From NCBI GenBank assembly GCA_000431235.1, contig HF988702.1, positions 1 through 64,000 of the forward strand: a DNA stretch of 64,000 bases. Reading direction: 5' to 3'. Positions 1 to 6,700 of this stretch are shown here, one piece after another; position 1 is the first letter of the stretch, and each line of letters opens with the position of its first letter. The position numbers and the translations under genes were made by a program. Source of the stretch: Coprobacillus sp. CAG:698 (lineage in GTDB: Bacteria; Bacillota_I; Bacilli_A; ML615J-28; CAG-698). The notes under the pieces were generated by a model, which was given only the letters and a program-made list of their open reading frames with translations, was not told where the DNA came from and ran no database searches.

Positions 1-277
1 TGGTGAAAAAGAATTATTAACAGTTGCTCCTGCTTCAAATATATATTCAACAACATTGACTATTACAGCTGATAAAGTACTAAAATTATCTGCAAAAACT
101 ATAGTTCCAGAAAATTCATCATACAAAGTTCAAATAGATAATGAAAGTGCTGATTATGCAACTGTTAATGCAAAAAATGAGATTACAATTAAGACGACTG
201 CTAAGGGAAAGACAGTTGTGATTAATGTTACTGCTGGAACACTTAAAAGAATAATTAAAGTAACAGTTAGTGAATAA
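1..277 (+). CDS. C-terminal part of a surface protein with a bacterial Ig-like domain (5' end outside window)
   Basis: The reading frame is open from base 2 and ends at the TAA at 275-277, so about 91 C-terminal residues of a longer protein are visible. They alternate beta-strand-like segments and end in a pattern typical of Big_2-type Ig-like domains (ATVNAKNEI, then TTAKGKTVVINVTAG, ending KRIIKVTVSE). Such domains are usually extracellular adhesive or stalk modules. The gene lies 66 bases upstream of the first prepilin of a type IV pilus operon on the same strand, so a role as a pilus-associated adhesin or pilin-like surface protein is possible, but this is inference from position. No sorting signal is seen at the end. 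The TTG at 56 is only an internal codon. Confidence 0.6.
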   Translation, partial: GEKELLTVAPASNIYSTTLTITADKVLKLSAKTIVPENSSYKVQIDNESADYATVNAKNEITIKTTAKGKTVVINVTAGTLKRIIKVTVSE

Positions 278-343
278 CTTAAAATTAATTAACAAATTAT
301 TTCTAGTCACATAGAAAATAAACTAAACAAGGAGGGTAATTCC

Positions 344-817
344 ATGAGGCATTCAATGAGAAGAATTGGCCGACGAGGGGTTACCCTCGTTGAATTAGTT
401 GTTGTACTTGCATTAATTGCAATATTAAGTACAACAATTGTGCTTATGAGCAAGTCCTTAAGTGGACTAGTTGCAAAAAACAAATATACTTATGATACTA
501 TTGAGAATTTATCATTAAGTAGAGAGTTTATTGAAAAATGGTTTCATACATATGATAGTGAAGATTATAAATATGAAGTCGTTTACGATAAGTTAGTTAT
601 TAAAGAAAATGATAATAGTTATACTATTAGAGTTAATGCAGATAATATTAATATTGATTATCCTGATAGTGTTAATGATTCTATTCCTAGAACTTTCACA
701 TTTAAAGGAATAAAAGATATTACATTTAAACAATTATCAAATGAAAATATTTTTAAATGTACCATTACGTATGATGAAGATGAATTTTCATTTGTATTAT
801 CAAAAAATAGTAAGTAG
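344..817 (+). CDS. Type IV prepilin-like protein (pseudopilin), 157 aa
   Basis: The N-terminus is a class III prepilin signal: a short basic leader ending RRIGRRG, cleavage after G12, then VTLVELVVVLALIAILS with Glu at mature position 5 and a long hydrophobic helix. The rest (about residues 45-157) is a hydrophilic globular head without a recognisable domain. Prepilins are processed by the A24 peptidase encoded at 2895 and assembled by PilB and PilC encoded just downstream. The start is set by an excellent AAGGAGG at 331-337. Length fits a minor pilin or GspH/ComGD-type pseudopilin. It is the first complete gene of the operon; 8 bases separate it from the PilM-like gene. Which pilin it corresponds to cannot be decided from sequence. 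Confidence 0.85.
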   Translation: MRHSMRRIGRRGVTLVELVVVLALIAILSTTIVLMSKSLSGLVAKNKYTYDTIENLSLSREFIEKWFHTYDSEDYKYEVVYDKLVIKENDNSYTIRVNADNINIDYPDSVNDSIPRTFTFKGIKDITFKQLSNENIFKCTITYDEDEFSFVLSKNSK

Positions 818-825
818 GTGAACTT

Positions 826-2097
826 ATGGCTACATCAATAAAAGAAATGTTTAATAAACTTTTGAAAAAAGAAAATAACAATAATGAAGTAACAAAACCA
901 AAAGAAAAAAGTTATGTATCTTTTAAACGTAATTCTGTTTCTTCAATTAAAAAAAACACTCCAGTTTTTGTTATTGGTGTTGATGTATTCAGTAAAGAAA
1001 TATGTATCTTTAATATGATTGGTACAAATATTTCTAGTGTAAATGTTCAAAGAATTCCTTATAAATGCCGTTTAATGGATAATGAGTTTTTTGAAAAACT
1101 TGATACTATTTTAAGTAAATATTTGGAAGATAAACCTTCCACAAATGCTACTGCAGTTTACATAGTGTTCCCTAATGAGAGTGTTTCAATTGATATGATT
1201 AACATTCCTACTGTTAGTAAGAGGCAAATGAGTTCTTCACTTAAGGTAAGTTTAGAATCTTCATATAAGAACATTAAAGATTTATTGATTATGAATCAAG
1301 TCTTATTTTCAAATAAACAATATTCCACATATGAAGTCTTATCTGTAAGGAAAGATTTATTGGCTGATTATTTTTCAACTCTTGCTAAAGTTAAGATGTT
1401 TTCTAAATGTGCAACATATTTAGCTAATTCATTAATTTCTTGTGTTTTCCATATGATGAGCAAGAATAAGGGTCATAGTTTTATCTTTTTTGATTTAAAG
1501 AAGGATCATACAAATATTGCTTTTTGTAACAAAGGAAAAACAATTGGTTTTTATAGTTTACAATATGGATATAAAGTACTTGAATCTAATAAATTAGTGT
1601 ATGAAAATATGCTTTCTAATCATGACTTAGCAGAGATTACTGTTTTAAATGCAAAAGAAAAAGCTAAATCTAAACAATTAACTGTTTTAGATGATTCTAA
1701 TAGTGAAACTATTGAGGATGGTGAAGTCAAAACTGAAGTTTTAGAACAAAGTAATAAAAAAGTTCCTAAAAAGCTTCCAAAGTTTATGCAAAGACCAATT
1801 CCTGAAAATGATGAAGATATGAAATATGAAAACTTCCGTATCTTTGTAAAGTGGGCATTACTACTTAATGATGAATATATAAGAAAAAATGCAAATTTTA
1901 TCTTTGAGTATGTTATGTTTAATTTCCCTAGTGAGTATAAATTTGTTATTGATAAAACAAATGAGGAACTTAGTGAAAATAAATTAGAATTTAGATACTT
2001 TGATATTGATGAAAGTTATTCTAATGAAATTAAAGAAAACTTAGAACTATATGGTGCCTTATTTATGGCACAATATAACAAGAACCAAGTTTTCTAG
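826..2097 (+). CDS. PilM-like actin-fold protein of the pilus operon, 423 aa (tentative)
   Basis: The protein lacks a signal peptide and has a basic N-terminal stretch (residues 1-40), then a segment VFVIGVDVFSKEICIF resembling the phosphate-1 strand of actin/PilM folds. A second strand-loop-strand, FIFFDLKKDHTNIAFCNKG, lies near residues 217-235. These features and its place between prepilin genes suggest a cytoplasmic PilM-like platform protein that would contact the inner-membrane assembly complex. A Lys/Glu-rich linker (about residues 275-325) separates this part from a C-terminal helical region. No PilN or PilO is seen in the window, which is unusual for a PilM user. The family assignment rests on pattern and context only; a structural search would be decisive. 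Confidence 0.5.
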   Translation: MATSIKEMFNKLLKKENNNNEVTKPKEKSYVSFKRNSVSSIKKNTPVFVIGVDVFSKEICIFNMIGTNISSVNVQRIPYKCRLMDNEFFEKLDTILSKYLEDKPSTNATAVYIVFPNESVSIDMINIPTVSKRQMSSSLKVSLESSYKNIKDLLIMNQVLFSNKQYSTYEVLSVRKDLLADYFSTLAKVKMFSKCATYLANSLISCVFHMMSKNKGHSFIFFDLKKDHTNIAFCNKGKTIGFYSLQYGYKVLESNKLVYENMLSNHDLAEITVLNAKEKAKSKQLTVLDDSNSETIEDGEVKTEVLEQSNKKVPKKLPKFMQRPIPENDEDMKYENFRIFVKWALLLNDEYIRKNANFIFEYVMFNFPSEYKFVIDKTNEELSENKLEFRYFDIDESYSNEIKENLELYGALFMAQYNKNQVF

Positions 2098-2105
2098 GTG
2101 ATAGT

Positions 2106-2489
2106 ATGAAACTTGGTAATAAAGGTGTAACAATTGTTGAAGCTGCTGTTGCAATGGCATTGATTGTAATCATTACTTTAATTGCAACTCAAATTTCTGT
2201 TTCTGCCTTAGCAACATCAAATAATTCCACAATGGAATTTAGAGCAATAAATATAACTTCTGATTTAGTTACTTTATATAGAACTACAAATTCACAAGAT
2301 GAATTTAAATCGATGATAGGAGAAGTTTATGAAACTGATATTAATACTTCAAACCAATATGATTTTTCATTTACAAAAGAAAGAATGGTTTATAGTATTA
2401 CATATTACGAGTTTATGCTTCAAGTTAAAGTTACTAAAGTAGAAAAGAAAGATATTGTTTATGAATATAGGTATAATTTGAGAGGTTAA
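2106..2489 (+). CDS. Type IV prepilin-like protein, 127 aa
   Basis: A canonical short prepilin leader (MKLGNKG) is followed by VTIVEAAVAMALIVIITLIA, giving Glu at mature position 5 and a single hydrophobic helix that serves as membrane anchor and packing helix. The remaining about 95 residues are a small head. It starts 8 bases after the PilM-like gene and ends just before the next prepilin gene, so the three are translated from one message. The size suits a minor pilin (GspI/GspJ or ComGE-like). It should be cut by the prepilin peptidase at 2895. No cysteine pair or other head signature identifies the subclass. Confidence 0.83.
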   Translation: MKLGNKGVTIVEAAVAMALIVIITLIATQISVSALATSNNSTMEFRAINITSDLVTLYRTTNSQDEFKSMIGEVYETDINTSNQYDFSFTKERMVYSITYYEFMLQVKVTKVEKKDIVYEYRYNLRG

Positions 2490-2490
2490 T

Positions 2491-2892
2491 ATGAAAAGAC
2501 TTGGTAATAAAGGTATGGCAATTGAATTAGTCATTATTACAACTGTTGTAGTGTTTGCTTTGTGCACAATAATGACTTTATATTCTGTTAATGCTCTTAA
2601 CTATAATGATTTTGCTAAAAATAGAATAAATACGAAATTATTTATTGATAATATCGGCGAAAGGTATTCTATGCAAATAAATGGTGGATTTTATATAGAT
2701 ACTAGTGAAGAAATATCTTGTAATATAGGCAATTCAGAAACTATTTATATTTGTCAAGAAAACACTTTGTCTGATGAAACAAAAGTTTTCAAGCTTATTG
2801 AAAAAAAATCAAAGTCTGTAGCGTTAATTATTGAATACAAAAAAGATGTGAATGGAAAATATAAAATTTCCAGATGGAGTTATGGAGAATAA
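2491..2892 (+). CDS. Atypical prepilin-like protein with Glu at +4, 133 aa
   Basis: The leader MKRLGNKG is the same kind as in the preceding gene (LGNKG is shared), and a hydrophobic helix follows (MAIELVIITTVVVFALC). Counting from the expected cleavage site after G8, the acidic residue is at position 4 rather than 5. Glu5 is important for methylation and subunit docking in most pilins and is missing in GspK/PilX-type tip subunits, so a tip or initiator role is conceivable. The ribosome binding site GAGAGG lies at about 2479-2484. The head has two Cys about 11 residues apart (CNIGNSETIYIC). The gene abuts the prepilin peptidase gene. Confidence 0.72.
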   Translation: MKRLGNKGMAIELVIITTVVVFALCTIMTLYSVNALNYNDFAKNRINTKLFIDNIGERYSMQINGGFYIDTSEEISCNIGNSETIYICQENTLSDETKVFKLIEKKSKSVALIIEYKKDVNGKYKISRWSYGE

Positions 2893-2894
2893 TT

Positions 2895-3686
2895 ATGGAT
2901 CAAATAAAAATAATTGCAATAGTTTTAAGTGCTATATTAGGCTTATGTGTTGGAAGTTTTCTTAATGTTGTTATTTATAGACTTCCTAATGGTATGAACT
3001 TAGCAAAACCAGCATCACATTGTCCTAAATGTAATAATCCTATTAAATGGTATGATAATATTCCTGTACTTTCTTATTTAATTTTAGGTGGAAAGTGTAG
3101 GCATTGTAAAGAACATATATCTATTAGATATACAATAGTAGAACTGCTTAATGCTTTGTTATGGGTTGGTACAGTTTTAATGTTTTGGAGTAGGAATATT
3201 CCATATACAATTACAATGTGCATAACTTGTTCAGTTTTAATTTGTATTTTCTTTATTGATTTAGAACATATGATTATCCCAGATAGTTTGCAATTATGCC
3301 TATTAGCATGTGCTATCGCTATGATATTTACTGAATGGGATCCAGATAACACTTGGAAAATCAAATTATATGGTTTATTAGTTTTAGGTGGTTTAAGTGT
3401 TATCTTACATTATGGCTCTATGATTGTATTTAAGAAGGAAGCCCTAGGTGGTGGAGATGTTAAATTACTTGCAATTTGTGGATTGCTACTTGGTTTAACT
3501 AATTCAATACTAGCATTAGTTCTTGCTTGTGTTGTTGCTAGTATTGTGTTACTTGTTATTAAAGCTATTAAAAAATATAAAAGTGACAAAGAATATCCTT
3601 TTGCCCCATTTATTGTTTTTGGTGTAATCATTGCTTTATTCTTTGGATATTATTTAATTCAAGGTTATTTAGAAATTATTCGTTAG
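2895..3686 (+). CDS. Prepilin peptidase (PilD/ComC family, A24), 263 aa
   Basis: This is the membrane aspartyl protease that cleaves and N-methylates prepilins. It opens with the family motif GSFLNVVIYRLP and carries the cytoplasmic zinc site CPKC (C43, C46) and CRHC (C68, C71), then about seven hydrophobic segments. The two catalytic aspartates are in IDLEHMIIPD (D122) and GGGDVKLL (D188). I chose the ATG at 2895 because GGAG lies 8 bases upstream; an upstream in-frame ATG at 2874 overlaps the previous gene and has no clear site. Full family length and both zinc pairs indicate a bifunctional enzyme. Its substrates are presumably the three prepilins encoded just upstream. Confidence 0.93.
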   Translation: MDQIKIIAIVLSAILGLCVGSFLNVVIYRLPNGMNLAKPASHCPKCNNPIKWYDNIPVLSYLILGGKCRHCKEHISIRYTIVELLNALLWVGTVLMFWSRNIPYTITMCITCSVLICIFFIDLEHMIIPDSLQLCLLACAIAMIFTEWDPDNTWKIKLYGLLVLGGLSVILHYGSMIVFKKEALGGGDVKLLAICGLLLGLTNSILALVLACVVASIVLLVIKAIKKYKSDKEYPFAPFIVFGVIIALFFGYYLIQGYLEIIR

Positions 3687-3710
3687 TTTTCTAAGGAAAG
3701 GAGGTAACTT

Positions 3711-4922
3711 TTGAAGAAATATAAATATGAAGCCGTAAATATAAACAAGAAAAAATTTACTGGAACATTTCTTGCTGAAAATGAAAGAGATCTTGCAAGT
3801 CAACTTGCAAAACAAAATTTATATTTAATTAGTGCAAAAGTTACTTCTGATGAAGTAAGGCCAAGCTTCTTTAGTGTTGGTGGAAGAGTTAAAATGGTTG
3901 ATTTGACTGCCTTTTGTAGGCAGTTCTCCATAATGCTTAATTCTGGAATGTCAATCGTTCAAACTTTGGATGTTCTTAAAGCTCAAGATTACGATAGATT
4001 CTTTAAATCAATTCTAGAAAATGTCTATGAAGATGTAAAAACTGGTGTTATGCTTTCTGATGCTCTTGCTAAGCATAAGAAAGTCTTTCCTAATTTCTTT
4101 AAAAGTATGATTAAAGTTGGTGAAGCATCTGGTAAACTTGATGTTGTAATGATTTCTTTAGCTGATTATTATGATAATGATGCAGCCTTGAAGAAAAAAA
4201 CTAAGGGTGCTTTAGCTTATCCAATAATGCTATTAATGATGACAATTGGTATTGTTGTTCTTATGATGTTATTTGTAGTGCCAACATTCAAAGATACACT
4301 TAAGGATATGAATGTTGAGATGCCACCTTTGACACAAGCAATTGCTGACTTAAGTGATTTCATAAAATTAGAGTGGAAAAAGATATTAGTTGTTATTGGT
4401 TCTCTAGTAGCACTTATCTTTCTATATTCAAGAACTGAAAAAGGAAAATACACATTTGATACTTTGGCAATTAATTTTCCACTTTTAAAGACCATTAATG
4501 TTGCTAAAATAACAGCAAGATTTGCTCGTGGATTTAGTTTATTGTTATCGAGTGGAATGGATATAATTGAAGCTATGGAAGAAATTTCTGCAGTTATTGG
4601 TAATCGTAATGTTGAGAAAAGATTTAAGCAAGCTATAGAAGATGTAAGACAAGGCATGACGCTAACAATGGCTTTTGAATCGTACAAATTATTCCCTGAT
4701 ATTTTAATTCAAATGGTATCAGTTGGTGAACGTACTGCTTCACTTGAAGAAGTTTTGAGCCGTTCATGTGCATTCTTTGATGAGCAAGCAGATAGTGCAA
4801 TAAAAGCATTTACAAGTGCAATTTCTCCAATTATGCTTTTAATAATGGGTGGAGTTGTTGGTGTATTATTTATTGCTATTTATTCACCAATGCTACAAAT
4901 AATGACTACTATTGGAAAATAG
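3711..4922 (+). CDS. Type IV pilus / type II secretion inner-membrane platform protein (PilC/GspF family), 403 aa
   Basis: Two tandem T2SSF domains are present (about residues 65-190 and 270-390), each with the family patterns LTAFCRQFSIMLNSGMSIVQTL in the first and ARFARGFSLLLSSGMDIIEA in the second. Three transmembrane segments lie near 170-190, 220-240 and 375-395. The family forms the polytopic base on which the PilB motor acts. Translation starts at TTG 3711, supported by an AGGAAAGGAGG stretch ending 6 bases before it. The gene is followed after 10 bases by pilB. Length is normal for the family. Confidence 0.93.
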   Translation: MKKYKYEAVNINKKKFTGTFLAENERDLASQLAKQNLYLISAKVTSDEVRPSFFSVGGRVKMVDLTAFCRQFSIMLNSGMSIVQTLDVLKAQDYDRFFKSILENVYEDVKTGVMLSDALAKHKKVFPNFFKSMIKVGEASGKLDVVMISLADYYDNDAALKKKTKGALAYPIMLLMMTIGIVVLMMLFVVPTFKDTLKDMNVEMPPLTQAIADLSDFIKLEWKKILVVIGSLVALIFLYSRTEKGKYTFDTLAINFPLLKTINVAKITARFARGFSLLLSSGMDIIEAMEEISAVIGNRNVEKRFKQAIEDVRQGMTLTMAFESYKLFPDILIQMVSVGERTASLEEVLSRSCAFFDEQADSAIKAFTSAISPIMLLIMGGVVGVLFIAIYSPMLQIMTTIGK

Positions 4923-4932
4923 AGGTAAATCA

Positions 4933-6627
4933 ATGAATTTAAACTTTGAAATATTACAATACTTCGTCATGAAGAAAATTATAAAAAGGAAAGACTTAGA
5001 GTTTATTGAGTCTGAACTTGAGCGTTTAAATATGACTCCTGAAAAGTACCTTACTTTAAAAGAGTATTGTACTGAAACTGGCGCATATGAAGTTTTAGCT
5101 GATTATTATAATATTCCTTTTGTTGAAGTTGACATGTTAGATATAGATGAAAACTTAACTTCTATGTTCACATATGAAATCATGAGAAGAAATAAGTTTA
5201 TTCCTGTTACAGTTGATAAAAATGGTGTTTTGCTAATTGCTACTGGAAGTATATTAGATGCAAACACTCTTTCTTCGATATCATTAGTTTTCAATGGTAA
5301 CGTTGATTATGTTTTGGTTCCACCATCACAAATTGAACGTTATATCGATTCTATTGTTGCAGTAATTCAAACATCTGAGGCATTAGTTGATTTAAATAAT
5401 GCTAAAGATGAAGAAATCTTTAAACTTGCAAAATCATTTGATATTGCTTCAGCTTTAAATAAAGATGAAGAAGTTATTAATAACCCTTCAGTGCGTCTAG
5501 TTGATTCAATTATTCGTGAAGCTATACCTTTTAGGGCCAGTGATATTCACATTGAACCATTTGAAAAAGTTATTAAAGTAAGGTATCGTATCGATGGTGA
5601 TTTACAAAATCGTGCTGATATTCCAATTGAATCATATGGAGCAATTTGTGCTCGTTTGAAGATTATGTCTGGTATGAACATTGCTGAGAGAAGAACTCCT
5701 CAGGATGGTCGTATCAATATGATTGTTGCTGGTAAAGAATATGACTTCCGTGTATCTTGTTTACCAACAATTTATGGAGAAAAGTTCGTTATTCGTATTC
5801 TTGATAAATCATCATTTAACTTTACCCGTTATGATTTAGGTTTCAACGATAATGAAAATCATATCGTAGATAAGATTTTAGCTCGCCCTCATGGAATTGT
5901 TTTATTAACAGGTCCAACAGGAAGTGGTAAATCAACTACGTTATATGCTTTCTTAAAAGAAGTTAATAAACCAACAGTTAATATAATTACTGTTGAAGAC
6001 CCTGTCGAGTATACTATGATGGGTATCAATCAAACTCAAGTTAATACTAAAGCAAATATGACATTTGCTGCCGCTCTACGTTCTATTTTACGTCAAGATC
6101 CGGACATCATTATGGTAGGTGAAATTCGTGATGAGGAAACTGCCCAAATAGCTATTAGATCAGCTATCACAGGTCACTTGGTTTTCTCGACACTACATAC
6201 AAACGATGCTCCTGGAGCAATCATAAGACTTGAAGATATGGGCGTTCCTGACTATCTAGTATCAGATGCTCTAGTTGGAGTTATTGCCCAAAGACTTGTA
6301 AAGAGACTATGTCCTGCGTGCAAAAAACGTGGTAAAACAAATGCTAAAGAAATGGAATTGTTAGGAATTGCTGAACCAATATCTATATTTAGACCTCAAG
6401 GTTGTCAATTCTGTAACAATACAGGATATAAAGGACGTGTAGCTGTTCATGAAGTTATGTATGTGACTGATGAACTTAAAGCTTTAATCGTTAGAGAAAA
6501 AACTTTAGACAAGTTAAGAGAACTTGCTAAAGAAGGTGGAATGGTTCCACTATGGAATGCATGTCGTGAACTTGTATTTAAAGGACACACTAGTATACAA
6601 GAACTTATGACTATGAATGAAGAATAA
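4933..6627 (+). CDS. Type IV pilus extension ATPase (PilB/GspE family), 564 aa
   Basis: This is the cytoplasmic hexameric ATPase that powers pilus assembly. It has an N-terminal MshEN/T2SSE_N region (about residues 10-150), then the secretion-ATPase core with Walker A GPTGSGKST near residue 327, the Walker B region DIIMVGEIRDEETA near 391, and a tetracysteine zinc element (CPAC, then CQFC) near 463-495 typical of PilB/GspE and absent from PilT. The ATG at 4933 is preceded by AGAGGT; a TTG at 4912 lies inside pilC and is less likely. No gene for a retraction ATPase follows. The operon appears to end here, as a new promoter precedes the next gene. Confidence 0.94.
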   Translation: MNLNFEILQYFVMKKIIKRKDLEFIESELERLNMTPEKYLTLKEYCTETGAYEVLADYYNIPFVEVDMLDIDENLTSMFTYEIMRRNKFIPVTVDKNGVLLIATGSILDANTLSSISLVFNGNVDYVLVPPSQIERYIDSIVAVIQTSEALVDLNNAKDEEIFKLAKSFDIASALNKDEEVINNPSVRLVDSIIREAIPFRASDIHIEPFEKVIKVRYRIDGDLQNRADIPIESYGAICARLKIMSGMNIAERRTPQDGRINMIVAGKEYDFRVSCLPTIYGEKFVIRILDKSSFNFTRYDLGFNDNENHIVDKILARPHGIVLLTGPTGSGKSTTLYAFLKEVNKPTVNIITVEDPVEYTMMGINQTQVNTKANMTFAAALRSILRQDPDIIMVGEIRDEETAQIAIRSAITGHLVFSTLHTNDAPGAIIRLEDMGVPDYLVSDALVGVIAQRLVKRLCPACKKRGKTNAKEMELLGIAEPISIFRPQGCQFCNNTGYKGRVAVHEVMYVTDELKALIVREKTLDKLRELAKEGGMVPLWNACRELVFKGHTSIQELMTMNEE

Positions 6628-6651
6628 TTAGTAAATAATTAATAAAAAAAG

Positions 6652-6680
6652 TTGACTATTTAGTGATTAGGTTATAAAAT
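6652..6680 (+). promoter_or_regulatory. Sigma-A-type promoter for the 945-aa gene
   Basis: A -35 TTGACT (6652-6657) and a -10 TAAAAT (6675-6680) are separated by 17 bases, each matching the consensus at 5 of 6 positions. The ATG at 6701 follows with GGAGG at 6691-6695. This suggests the large downstream gene can be expressed independently of the pilus operon. Confidence 0.6.
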
Positions 6681-6700
6681 ATTTAGAGTAGGAGGTTTTT

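Noticed and set aside
119..310. Minus-strand frame over the Ig-like protein and the intergenic gap
   Set aside because: Low-complexity shadow of the plus-strand gene with no ribosome site or domain.
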